In this document: positions 47,391-55,093 of the stretch, piece by piece
How the letters are laid out: every line of letters begins with the position of its first letter
Position numbering within the stretch: the first letter of the stretch is position 1
Assembly (NCBI GenBank): GCA_020634615.1
Contig: JACKBI010000002.1
Span: 248,001 to 312,000, forward strand
Length of the DNA: 64,000 nt
Reading direction: 5' to 3'
Origin: Anaerolineales bacterium
Lineage (GTDB): Bacteria; Chloroflexota; Anaerolineae; JAAEKA01
The notes under the pieces: generated by a model
The model's database searches: none
The model's input: the letters and a program-made list of their open reading frames with translations, nothing else
What the model was told of the DNA's origin: nothing
Translations under genes and position numbers: made by a program

Positions 47391-47700
47391 CATGACAACC
47401 ACCATCCGCGCACACGCACGTTGGTCAGGCGCGGGAGCATATGCGTATGGTGCAGGGTGCGACATGCCGCTGCGAGGCGCTGGCAAAGGATTTTGAGCAT
47501 GAAACACTCAAAGAGACTCGCAACTTCACGCTTTGAGAGCCGTAGCGTCTTGTAGTGTCGCCGACTCATCACAGGCTTGAGATCATCGATACAAAACAAG
47601 GCCAACTCGTGCGTCGAGTTGGCCTTGAAACAGTTATCGCTTCAACCGGCTTGCTGCCGGTTTCCCTCATCTCCCCTCCATTTCCCTGCTTTCCCTTGCC
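47391..47700. other. Intergenic region between converging genes
   Basis: A 310-base stretch between the membrane protein (plus) and the His-rich membrane protein (minus). A minus-strand frame at 47345-47605 contains LSKREVASLFECF and could be a remnant of an IS1595-like transposase N-terminus, but this is weak. The terminator at 47598-47626 and a pyrimidine-rich tail make up the rest. Confidence 0.4.
47598..47626 (-). terminator. Terminator of the His-rich membrane protein gene
   Basis: A perfect 12-bp stem (AAGGCCAACTCG and its complement) with a TGCGT loop. On the minus strand it is followed by GTTTTGTATC. It lies 75 bases after the gene at 47701-48870. Confidence 0.8.
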
Positions 47701-48870
47701 CTAAATCGTCCCCTTCGTATCAATCACCTCCGGATGCACGAAGAGGAAGTGGTCCTGGTAATAGTGCATCCAAAGGAAACTCAACACGGCGATATAGTAG
47801 CCACGGTCGAAGGCGGCGTCGAAGGGCATCTTCACCACCTGCCACAGGATCACGAAGATCACCAGCGCCAGGCCGACGTCGGCGATGGTCAGGCCGATGT
47901 TGAAGGCATAGTACTTTCGAGCCGATTTGTTGTCATCCGACATCTTCTCGACGAAAGGTGAGTTCTTCAGCTCGCCGCGCTGATTGCGAATGTGGATCAG
48001 CATCCAGGTCAGCGCGAGATATTGGAACGAGTGCCAGACGTTCATGCCCTGGAAAGCCGTGTCCAGGTTGCCCAGCGCCGGCACAAAGAATGAGGCGGTC
48101 ACGGTCACGGCAATGAACAGCGTCTTGGGGCGGTGCAGCGTGCCCTGGCGATGTTCCGCAATGGTCTTGGCGATCCAGACCGTCAGGGCTATGAGGAATG
48201 CGCCCCCGGCCAGAATCCACATCCAGGAGCCCGAACTCAGGCCGACGATCCCAAGGATCTGATCGACCATTTCGCTGAGGTTGTTACTGCCAATGGCAAA
48301 GCTGTTGTTGGCGATCTTCCAGGCCGCCAGCGGATAGAGCGCCGTCAGGATCACGGCATAATCGGACAGCCGCGAGAACCGTGAAAGGTCGAAGCGTTGC
48401 CCGGTCTTTTGCCGTTCGTTGTACAACGACGTGATGTAGATGATCTGGTGCAGAACGTGGATCGAAGCCCAGAAGAAGAAGATGGTCAGCAACAGCGGCA
48501 GGTTAAACAGCGCCAGCACCGTGACGATCACCGGAATCACCAGGCCGACCGTGAGGAACCTGCGGTGCTTGTGAGCGAAGTCCCGATCCAACCCGGTGCG
48601 CGTCCAGGTGGCGTACATATGCGGTCCGCCGACCAGCAACGCCACCGAGGCATTGACGAAGTTACGGCTCAGGTCGTCGGCTGTTGTACCCAGCGCTGTT
48701 GTCAGTGGGAACAACAGCGCCTCCATGTTCAGGAGCATCAGATAAACCAGATAAGGCGCCGCTACCATAACGACGCTGAGGGAGATGAAGCGCAGGTCAA
48801 ACTTGCGCGTATACAACCAAAGAGGGTTGCGCGCCTGTTGAGTAGACACGGTTGCAGTGGATACAGCCAT
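47701..48870 (-). CDS. Multi-pass membrane protein with conserved His motifs
   Basis: A 389-residue protein with about nine membrane helices. Histidines cluster in or beside helices: GGPHMYATWTRTGL, FFFWASIHVLHQIIYIT, NVWHSFQYLALTWMLIHIRN and WMHYYQDHFLFVHPE at the C-terminus. Such spacing suggests metal or haem binding, as in membrane desaturases or Brp-like dioxygenases, but the match is not good enough to name. I start at the ATG complementing 48868-48870, with AGAGGAG upstream; the longer frame would start in non-coding DNA. It is probably a single-gene unit ending at 47598. Confidence 0.75.
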   Translation of the reverse strand: MAVSTATVSTQQARNPLWLYTRKFDLRFISLSVVMVAAPYLVYLMLLNMEALLFPLTTALGTTADDLSRNFVNASVALLVGGPHMYATWTRTGLDRDFAHKHRRFLTVGLVIPVIVTVLALFNLPLLLTIFFFWASIHVLHQIIYITSLYNERQKTGQRFDLSRFSRLSDYAVILTALYPLAAWKIANNSFAIGSNNLSEMVDQILGIVGLSSGSWMWILAGGAFLIALTVWIAKTIAEHRQGTLHRPKTLFIAVTVTASFFVPALGNLDTAFQGMNVWHSFQYLALTWMLIHIRNQRGELKNSPFVEKMSDDNKSARKYYAFNIGLTIADVGLALVIFVILWQVVKMPFDAAFDRGYYIAVLSFLWMHYYQDHFLFVHPEVIDTKGTI

Positions 48871-49185
48871 GGTAAGTTCTCCTCTAGCGTGATACAACAG
48901 CGGACAAAACGGAACGTGATTGCGCCCAATTGAGACAGGAGTGTCTGCCTGGCCCATCGACCAGCAGCAGACGGGGCCAAGTATATCATAGCCTCGGAAT
49001 TCTTAAAAACGCTTGACTGGTTACTAACCGATGCGCACACTGGTTGTAGCGTCCAGCAGTGGACACATACTGAAATTTCACTGGCGTCTTCGTTCAACAA
49101 ATTGCACAGCCAATATGGGCGTTGCGCAGAGCCATTCGACCAGCTAACCAAGTAGCTGGTTCGTTCAAAGAGTGCCCGTCCATTT
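48871..49185. other. Intergenic region upstream of the ABC leader
   Basis: A 315-base stretch between the divergent His-rich membrane protein gene and the promoter at 49186. I see no gene here; a minus-strand TATACT near 48980 could be a weak promoter for the membrane protein. Confidence 0.45.
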
Positions 49186-49214
49186 TTGACACAGTCGGGC
49201 GCTGGGACTATAAT
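49186..49214 (+). promoter_or_regulatory. Consensus promoter of the ABC-2 permease leader
   Basis: TTGACA and TATAAT, both perfect, are spaced by 17 bases. The transcript begins near 49221, about 336 bases before the permease start. Confidence 0.85.
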
Positions 49215-49243
49215 CTCAGCAGCCTTGAAGGAGGCTTTGTAAC

Positions 49244-49336
49244 ATGCAGAACTGGACTATGACCACCATCACTCGTATGACAAGCGTTGTTCCCGCTCCC
49301 AGCGGATTCACGCGGAGTGCGCCCATTTCCAGTTAA
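49244..49336 (+). CDS. Leader small ORF 1 (30 aa), candidate leader peptide
   Basis: A 30-codon frame that begins MQNWTMTTITRMTS and ends with APISS before TAA at 49334. AAGGAGG lies 9 bases before the ATG, an excellent ribosome site, and a consensus promoter lies 23 bases before the presumed transcript start. It is rich in Thr (residues 5, 7, 8, 10, 13) with a VVPAPSG stretch, where prolines could slow the ribosome. The stop lies 20 bases before the first of two tandem terminators, so its translation could govern which hairpins form. It is too short for a stable fold and resembles attenuator leader peptides in layout. Coding is inferred from the signals, not from homology. Confidence 0.55.
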   Translation: MQNWTMTTITRMTSVVPAPSGFTRSAPISS

Positions 49337-49356
49337 CTGGCCATCAAGCAGTTACC

Positions 49357-49393
49357 AGCCGTGGGTGCACCGATCCGTGCCCCACGGCTTTTT
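49357..49393 (+). terminator. Leader terminator T1
   Basis: AGCCGTGGG (arm 1, 49357-49365) pairs with CCCACGGCT (arm 2, 49381-49389), extended by GCAC/GTGC across a bulge, then TTTTT. Arm 2 can also pair with arm 3 of T2 (49412-49419), 8 perfect pairs, which would open T1 and T2. Confidence 0.85.
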
Positions 49394-49410
49394 GATTCTT
49401 CGTCCCGTTA

Positions 49411-49447
49411 CGCCGTGGGAGTCACAGACTCTACCCACGGCGTTTTT
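49411..49447 (+). terminator. Leader terminator T2
   Basis: CGCCGTGGG (arm 3, 49411-49419) pairs with CCCACGGCG (arm 4, 49434-49442), followed by TTTTT. Its arm 3 is complementary to arm 2 of T1, so the two terminators are mutually exclusive with an antiterminator. Confidence 0.85.
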
Positions 49448-49479
49448 GTTTCCAGCACACGCAAAGGAGGAAGCGTCAC

Positions 49480-49560
49480 GTGCAGTTTCGAACGTTCGAG
49501 TCCAAGGTTCGATCAGTCCATCTGATCTCCGCACGATCACTCAAGGAGGTGAGGCTATGA
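49480..49560 (+). CDS. Leader small ORF 2 (26 aa), overlapping the permease start
   Basis: A GTG-initiated frame beginning MQFRTFESKV and ending in EVRL, with AAAGGAGG 9 bases upstream. Its TGA stop overlaps the permease ATG (ATGA), so translation of the two would be coupled. A further AAGGAGGTGA site within this ORF (49543) serves the permease. The peptide is basic and has no recognised homologue. It lies after both terminators, so it would only be translated when the attenuator reads through. Coding is inferred from signals only. Confidence 0.45.
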   Translation: MQFRTFESKVRSVHLISARSLKEVRL

Positions 49561-50381
49561 CCCAATTGACCTATCAGATGCGCGCGTCCTACGCGTTCAT
49601 CGAACGAAACTTCAACCTGGTAAGGCGCTACTGGGGTTGGGAGGTGGTGTGGCTGGCCTACACTATCGCCAACGCCCTGGCCGTTGCCTTCATCGGTGTT
49701 GGAGCCGGCGCGATCACCGGACAGGAAGTCAACACCGACTACTTCGTCCTCTACCTGGTGATCGGTACGCTGGTCTGGCACTTCCTCAGCGTCGTCTTCG
49801 ACAACCTGAGCGAAGTGATCGCCTGGGAGCGCTGGGAGGGCACCATCGAATACACATTCATGGCGCCCGTCCACCGCATGACCCACATGGCTGGCCAAAC
49901 TTTGTTCAGCCTGACCTACGGCCTGCTTCACACAGGCATCGTCCTGGTCGCAGTAGCCGCGTTTTTCAAGATCGACCTGAGCCAGGCCAACATGGCCGGC
50001 GCGCTGATGGTACTGATCGCCGGCAGCTTCAGCTTTATCGGCTTCGGCATCATGGCATCGGTGCTGCCGCTCCTCTTTCCGGAGCGCGGCGCGCAGATGA
50101 CCCACGTCTTTCAGGCCATACTGCTGCTGTTCTCAGGCGTCTACTACCCGATCTCTGTCTTGCCCGAATGGATGCAGAAAGTTGCAATGCTCTCGCCGGC
50201 CACCTACGTGTTAGCCGGCATGCGTGAGGCGCTACTTGAAAATGCCACGATGGACGAACTTTGGAAGTACATCTGGCCTCTGCTGGTAGCCGCGGCGATC
50301 GCAATCCCGGTTGGACTGAAGGTGTTCAACTCGGCCGAGCGCTATGCAAAACGCACCGGCAAGCTGAAGCGAAATGGCTAA
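49557..50381 (+). CDS. ABC-2 type transporter permease
   Basis: A 274-residue permease with about six membrane helices (residues 30-60, 65-90, 105-135, 145-170, 180-200 and 245-262). The pattern VIAWERWEGTIEYTFMAPV and GVYYPISVLPEWMQKVAMLSP is typical of ABC-2 exporters for drugs, polysaccharides or lipids. No ATPase gene is adjacent, which is odd because permease and ATPase are usually paired. I start at ATG 49557, preceded by AAGGAGGTGA; the open frame extends to 49287, but that part spans the two terminators and is not coding. Expression is likely controlled by the upstream leader. Confidence 0.87.
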   Translation: MTQLTYQMRASYAFIERNFNLVRRYWGWEVVWLAYTIANALAVAFIGVGAGAITGQEVNTDYFVLYLVIGTLVWHFLSVVFDNLSEVIAWERWEGTIEYTFMAPVHRMTHMAGQTLFSLTYGLLHTGIVLVAVAAFFKIDLSQANMAGALMVLIAGSFSFIGFGIMASVLPLLFPERGAQMTHVFQAILLLFSGVYYPISVLPEWMQKVAMLSPATYVLAGMREALLENATMDELWKYIWPLLVAAAIAIPVGLKVFNSAERYAKRTGKLKRNG

Positions 50382-50389
50382 CCCTACAA

Positions 50390-50417
50390 TTGACTTCCCG
50401 TCGCGTCCCGATACAAT
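50390..50417 (+). promoter_or_regulatory. Promoter of the HAD hydrolase gene
   Basis: TTGACT and TACAAT are spaced by 16 bases. The transcript would begin near 50424, before the hairpin at 50442. Confidence 0.6.
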
Positions 50418-50441
50418 GGAGGGGCGCACGACACCAACTCA

Positions 50442-50479
50442 AACTGGGCCGGCGTTGCGCTGGCCCGGTTTTCTTTTTC
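50442..50479 (+). terminator. Terminator between ABC permease and HAD genes
   Basis: AACTGGGCC and GGCCCGGTT pair with one G-T pair around a GC-rich loop, then TTCTTTTT. It ends the permease transcript, and because a promoter lies just upstream it may also attenuate the HAD gene, whose GTG follows at 50490. Confidence 0.75.
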
Positions 50480-50489
50480 GGAGCATCCT

Positions 50490-51116
50490 GTGATACGAGC
50501 ACTCATTCTTGACTTTGGCGGCACCATCGTGACCATGGATGGCAAAGCTGACAGCGCACGTCAGATCGCCGCCGAACTGGACATCCCGCAAGACCAGATG
50601 ATGTCAGTGGTGATGGGACATCCCGACTGGACCGACGCCATGCTGGGCAAATACACCATCGAAGAGTTTGATCAGCGGCTCTATGCGCGGCTGGGCAAGA
50701 CGTACGACCCGACCCAGTATCCGGTCATCTATCGCATGTTTGCCGACGAGGTCCTGAGCACCAACCTGCTGGTCGTCGCCGACGAAATACGTGCAGCCAA
50801 CGGCAAGGCCGCCATCCTCAGCAACGCCACGTTTGACCTGGAGGAACGCCTGCTTGGCCACAAATTCGGCATCATCGACCGCTTCGATCTCGTGGTGAAC
50901 TCGGCGCGGCTGGGCATCGTCAAACCGGACCCGGCGATCTACCACCACACACTCGACCTGCTGGAAGTCGCCCCACACGAAGCCATCTTCGTCGACGACA
51001 TCCCGGTCAACGTAGAGGCCGCCGATGCGCTGGGAATCCATGCCATCCTCTTCCGCAATGAGGCCCAGGCCATCGCCGACATCCGCAACATCCAGGCCCG
51101 CGCCAACGGCGCTTGA
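50490..51116 (+). CDS. HAD-superfamily hydrolase (HAD-IA)
   Basis: A 208-residue HAD hydrolase. Motif 1 is LDFGGTI, with the nucleophilic Asp but Gly in place of the second Asp, as in several HAD-IA proteins (LDFGGV type); motif 2 is the Ser of ILSNATF, motif 3 the Lys of IVKPDPAIY and motif 4 the Asp pair in IFVDDIPVN. The substrate is unknown; phosphatase activity is typical but the altered motif 1 could weaken acid catalysis. GTG 50490 is preceded by CGGAG at 6 bases. The small gene at 51145 follows after 28 bases. Confidence 0.88.
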   Translation: MIRALILDFGGTIVTMDGKADSARQIAAELDIPQDQMMSVVMGHPDWTDAMLGKYTIEEFDQRLYARLGKTYDPTQYPVIYRMFADEVLSTNLLVVADEIRAANGKAAILSNATFDLEERLLGHKFGIIDRFDLVVNSARLGIVKPDPAIYHHTLDLLEVAPHEAIFVDDIPVNVEAADALGIHAILFRNEAQAIADIRNIQARANGA

Positions 51117-51144
51117 CGCACAAAACCATGGAGAAGGACACCCC

Positions 51145-51369
51145 ATGAACGACACCATCGCCGCGCAGTTGGAGCGTCTCGCGGCAGACGCCGAGCAACA
51201 CACCAAAAACCTGCGCTTTTACTGGGACGACGAAGGCGTCCACCAGCTTGGCATCTTCATCGATCCGGACCTTTACCAGTACGTCGAAAAAATGTACAAC
51301 GAGTCGCTGGCGTTTGCCGAACGCTGCGCCGAGTTGACGGCGCTAGCGCAGCAACTGCGCTCCGCCTGA
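51145..51369 (+). CDS. Small hypothetical protein
   Basis: A 74-residue, mostly helical acidic protein (starting MNDTIAAQLERLAADAEQH). GGAGAAGGA lies just before the ATG at 51145, which decides the start over the longer open frame. It has the motif RFYWDDEGVHQLGIFIDPD. I do not recognise it. Its position 28 bases after the HAD gene suggests the same transcription unit. Beyond its stop the sequence to 51652 contains no gene that I can support. Confidence 0.65.
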   Translation: MNDTIAAQLERLAADAEQHTKNLRFYWDDEGVHQLGIFIDPDLYQYVEKMYNESLAFAERCAELTALAQQLRSA

Positions 51370-51652
51370 CACCATCAGCACCAGCCAATAGACTGTTTCA
51401 AGGGCAATCCAGGCAGACTTCGGACGACGACGGATCTAAGGCAAGAGGTCATTCCAGCGGTTGGAGGGTGGTCGTGACGAGTACCCGTCGACTGCTGAAG
51501 TCTACGGATGACGCTCTTCAAACAGTCTCTTACACACTATCGAACCAAGGATGCATCGGCAGACAACTTCCGAAGCCGGCCCGATCAGCCCATCCAGGGT
51601 GAAATCAAAGACCGGCCAGCACGCCAGTTGAAAAGCGGATGCGTCCAGACGA

Positions 51653-54127
51653 ATGATCGAACGGACAGCCACTCACGTGCCAAGCGTTTTCTTCCCCCTG
51701 CTCAGTTTAGTGCTTTTCGTTCTGGCGGCTCTGGCGCTGGCGTTCATCGGCGTCCTGTGGTACATCTTCTGGCGTCCGCTGGCCAGAACCAAACAGGACC
51801 TGGTGATCGACGAGCTGGCCGCGCCGGTCGAGATCGTGCGTGATCGGTGGGGTGTTCCACACATCTACGCAGGAACCGCTCGCGATGCTTTCCTGGCGCA
51901 GGGCTACGTTCACGCCCAGGACCGGCTCTTTCAGTTGGAATACGCCCGCCTGTTGGCGCGCGGATCACTGGCTGAGGCGCTGGGACCGGCCGCGTTGGAA
52001 GCCGATCGCTGGAGCCGCGTCATCGGATTCTGGCGCGCAGCTGAGCGGGATGTGGCAGCGCTTGCGCCGGAGGACAGGGACGCACTCACTGCCTACACAG
52101 CCGGCGTCAACGCGTTTCTCGAGGCCAACCAACTGCGCAGACCGGCAGAATTTACCATCGTCGGCCATGTGCCACAGCCCTGGCAGATCCAGGACAGCGT
52201 GGGGATACTCAAGGTGCTGGGCTGGGCGTTGAGCATGAACTGGGAAGCCGAGCTGGTCCGCATGCAGCTCATCCAGCGTCTCGGACCGGAGCGGGCTGCA
52301 GAGCTTGACCCGGCGCTGCGCAATGGCAAGCTGCCGGCCGACGGCGACGGACTTGACGCGGCCGCGCTTGCCGCGGCCGGCCAATTGATGGCTGCCTACC
52401 AGGAGGTGGCGGGCTGGTTCGGCAACGCACCGGCGGCCGGCAGCAACAACTGGGTCGTCAATGCACAGCGCGTCGCCGGCCCCATGCCGCTGCTGGCCAA
52501 CGATCCTCACCTCACCGTTTCGATCCCATCACTGTGGTACGAGAATCACATCGAAGCGGCCGATGGCAGCCTGCGGGTCACCGGCGCAACTTTCGCCGGC
52601 GTCCCCGGCGTGGTCAGCGGCCACAACGACCACATCGCGTGGGGCATCACCGCCGGACGCGCCGACAATCAGGATCTTTATGTCGAGCGCAGCAATCCCG
52701 CAGATGCAACCCAGTTCCGCGCCGGCGACCAATGGCTGCCTGCCACCATCCTGCGTGAGCAAATGGCCGTCCGCGGCCAACAGAAACCGGTTATCGAAGA
52801 AGTGGTCGTCACCCGCCACGGGCCGTTAATCAACACATTGATACCCGCCGAAGCACGCGCCGATCTGCCGCCCATGGCGCTGCGCTGGTCGGGTCACAGC
52901 GCAAGTTCAGCAATCCATGGCCTGCTGCAACTGCAATCAGCAGCCGACTGGACCAGCTTCCGCGCTGCGCTGGCAGCCGTCGGCGAGCCGTCCATGAACT
53001 TCGTCTACGCCGACGACGCCGGCAACATCGGCTATCAATACGCCGCCCGCGTACCCATACGGCGGAGCGGTCACGGCCTGGTGCCCGCCCCTGGCTGGGA
53101 CCAGGCCCACGAATGGGAAGGCTTCGTGCCCTTCGACGATCTGCCGAGCCAGTTCAATCCACCTGACGGCTTTGCGGCGTCGGCAAACAACCGGCCGCCG
53201 CAGGCTGACAGCGGCCCGTGGATCGGCGCTGACTGGGATCCCGGTTACCGCTTCGAGCGTATCGTCAAGCTGTTGCAATCCAAGCCGCGCTTCACACAGC
53301 GCGACTTCCAGCGCTTCCAGACCGACGTCTACTCCGGCCTGGCCGAGAAGCTGACACCCTGGTTTGTGCTGGCCGAGGGCAAGAACCAGTTGGAACGGCG
53401 TATCGTGCAGGAGCTGGAGAGCTGGAACCTGCGCATGGAAGTTGACAGCTTCCCGGCTGCCGCTTTCGAGGTCATGCGCCTGCACCTGCTGGACATCGTC
53501 CTGACCGACAAGCTAGGCCCGCTGGCCAGACAATTCAAAGGCCGCACCATCAGTGACATTTTCGCCGCATCCCCGTTCTCAGGTCACAGCGGCCCCTTCC
53601 TGGTCAACTTGCTGGAAAACGAGTCAAGCTGGTGGTATGGCGACGACGAAACCGGCAAGCCGCGCACGCGCGACGCTGTGCTCACCCTCGCCCTGCAATG
53701 TACCGCAGAAACGCTCTACCAGATGATCGGCAAAGATCCGCGCAAATGGGCATGGGGCAAGGTGCACCAGATCGAGTTCAGCCATCCCTTCGGCCGCGGC
53801 CGGGTGTTGCACTGGCTGTTCAACCGCGGTCAGTACCCCATCGGCGGCAACGACCACACAGTTTGGATGACCGCCAACGAGTTGACGCTTCCATTCGGGC
53901 TTGTCACCACAACCGCGACCTACCGCCAGGTCATACAGGTAGGAGACTGGGACCGCTCGACCTCGATTCTATCCACCGGCCAGTCGGGCCAGCCCGGCAG
54001 CCCACATTACGCCGACCACATCGACATGTGGCGCGAGGGTGAACAGCATCCTATGCTGTGGACGCGCGCCGCCGTCGATGCCGAGGCAGAAGCGACCCTC
54101 TGGCTGCGCCCGCCCGCGGCGGCATAA
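51653..54127 (+). CDS. Penicillin acylase family amidohydrolase (Ntn-hydrolase)
   Basis: An 824-residue protein with an N-terminal membrane helix (residues 11-39), followed by the alpha-chain part (VEIVRDRWGVPHIYAGTARD, GYVHAQDRLFQLEYARLLA) and the autocatalytic Ser264 in AAGSNNWVVN, where the beta chain would begin. Other family marks are LLANDPHL and GVPGVVSGHNDHIAWGITA. These enzymes cleave amide bonds of penicillins, acyl-homoserine lactones or related compounds. It would be exported and attached at the membrane by its N-terminal helix. The start is uncertain, as no clear ribosome site lies before the ATG at 51653. A GGTCTCC-type hairpin follows its stop. Confidence 0.9.
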   Translation: MIERTATHVPSVFFPLLSLVLFVLAALALAFIGVLWYIFWRPLARTKQDLVIDELAAPVEIVRDRWGVPHIYAGTARDAFLAQGYVHAQDRLFQLEYARLLARGSLAEALGPAALEADRWSRVIGFWRAAERDVAALAPEDRDALTAYTAGVNAFLEANQLRRPAEFTIVGHVPQPWQIQDSVGILKVLGWALSMNWEAELVRMQLIQRLGPERAAELDPALRNGKLPADGDGLDAAALAAAGQLMAAYQEVAGWFGNAPAAGSNNWVVNAQRVAGPMPLLANDPHLTVSIPSLWYENHIEAADGSLRVTGATFAGVPGVVSGHNDHIAWGITAGRADNQDLYVERSNPADATQFRAGDQWLPATILREQMAVRGQQKPVIEEVVVTRHGPLINTLIPAEARADLPPMALRWSGHSASSAIHGLLQLQSAADWTSFRAALAAVGEPSMNFVYADDAGNIGYQYAARVPIRRSGHGLVPAPGWDQAHEWEGFVPFDDLPSQFNPPDGFAASANNRPPQADSGPWIGADWDPGYRFERIVKLLQSKPRFTQRDFQRFQTDVYSGLAEKLTPWFVLAEGKNQLERRIVQELESWNLRMEVDSFPAAAFEVMRLHLLDIVLTDKLGPLARQFKGRTISDIFAASPFSGHSGPFLVNLLENESSWWYGDDETGKPRTRDAVLTLALQCTAETLYQMIGKDPRKWAWGKVHQIEFSHPFGRGRVLHWLFNRGQYPIGGNDHTVWMTANELTLPFGLVTTTATYRQVIQVGDWDRSTSILSTGQSGQPGSPHYADHIDMWREGEQHPMLWTRAAVDAEAEATLWLRPPAAA

Positions 54128-54140
54128 CACATATGCTCTG

Positions 54141-54190
54141 ACCAGTCTCCGACCGAGCCAGAACCAGCACTGGCTCGGTCGGAGACCGGC
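54141..54190. repeat. Hairpin made of two inverted GGTCTCCGACCGAGCCA elements
   Basis: ACCAGTCTCCGACCGAGCCA and its reverse complement (one mismatch) enclose a 10-base loop. It lies 14 bases after the penicillin acylase stop. It belongs to the same family as the repeats at 16931 and 60256-60430. Confidence 0.75.
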
Positions 54191-54224
54191 CAAAGCGAGT
54201 TTGAAACTGGCCGGCAAGACTACC

Positions 54225-54995
54225 ATGAAACGACCACCCATCGACATGCGCGCCGCCTGGAACCGTACCAGTGCGACCTACCAGGAACTGCACCAGATTC
54301 CGGTCGACTCGGCGCATTACGGACCGTGGGCGCCCGACGAAAATCATTTACGCCTGCTGGGCGAGGTGCGCGGCAAGCGCATTTTAGAACCGGGCTGCGG
54401 CGGCGGGCAGTGCAGCATCGCCTTTGCGTTGCAGGGAGCAACCGCCACTGGCGTTGATCTCAGCGATGAGCAACTGGCGTTTGCGCGCAACCTGGCAGCA
54501 AAGTCTGGCGCAGCCGTGGATTTCTACCAGGGCGACGCGGCTGACCTGTCGCGCTTCGCCGGCGCGAGCTTCGATATCGTGTTCTCGGCCTACGCGCTGG
54601 CCTATGTCGAAGATATCACCAGTTGCCTGAGCGAGGCAGCGCGGGTGCTGATTCCTGGCGGTTTGCTGGTGTTCAGCCTGGACCACCCATTTCGTGACTG
54701 TTTCTGGGATGAAGAAAACGACGAGGAAAGTCTGACGCCGGCCCGCAGCTACTTCCTGCGCGACGCCTCGGAATGGCAGTTCAGCACCAGCGGCGAGTGG
54801 ATGCGCTCTTTCCACCGTACCATCGGCGACTGGACCGATCTGCTACGCGAAGCTGGCTTCCAAGTGCAGCGAATACTGGAGCCGGAGCCGGTGCTGACGC
54901 CGGAAGAAGAGAACAGCTGGGCAGAAAGCTACGACCTGGAAACCGCCCGCTTGATCCCGCAGACGATCATTTTCGTGGCGACGCGCGGCGCGTGA
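54225..54995 (+). CDS. SAM-dependent methyltransferase
   Basis: A 256-residue class I methyltransferase. Motif I is RILEPGCGGGQ at residues 52-61, with VDLSDEQL as the acidic strand-2 loop, DIVFSAYALAYVEDI for motif II and IPGGLLVFSLDHPF after it. The substrate is not evident; it is related to the gene at 3026-3742 in the tail (LEPEP, WAESYDLE). I choose the ATG at 54225; the open frame from 54039 would cross the repeat at 54141-54190. No clear ribosome site is visible. It is probably transcribed separately from the acylase, since the hairpin lies between. Confidence 0.87.
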   Translation: MKRPPIDMRAAWNRTSATYQELHQIPVDSAHYGPWAPDENHLRLLGEVRGKRILEPGCGGGQCSIAFALQGATATGVDLSDEQLAFARNLAAKSGAAVDFYQGDAADLSRFAGASFDIVFSAYALAYVEDITSCLSEAARVLIPGGLLVFSLDHPFRDCFWDEENDEESLTPARSYFLRDASEWQFSTSGEWMRSFHRTIGDWTDLLREAGFQVQRILEPEPVLTPEEENSWAESYDLETARLIPQTIIFVATRGA

Positions 54996-55093
54996 CAATG
55001 CGCGGTATTGCAGGAAGTGGTCGAGGCTTCACAAGGAGCAGCTCAGGAAAGAGTACGAGTAGGAGTAGGAGTATAAAGTAGGAGGAGCATGCT

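Noticed and set aside
47345..47605. Minus-strand frame with LSKREVASLFECF, possibly a transposase remnant
   Set aside because: The match to IS1595-type N-termini is short and by memory only; no terminal repeats or other transposase motifs are seen, so I do not call it.
49287..49556. N-terminal extension of the ABC permease reading frame
   Set aside because: It spans both terminators and uORF2's ribosome site; the family begins at the ATG at 49557 with a strong Shine-Dalgarno.
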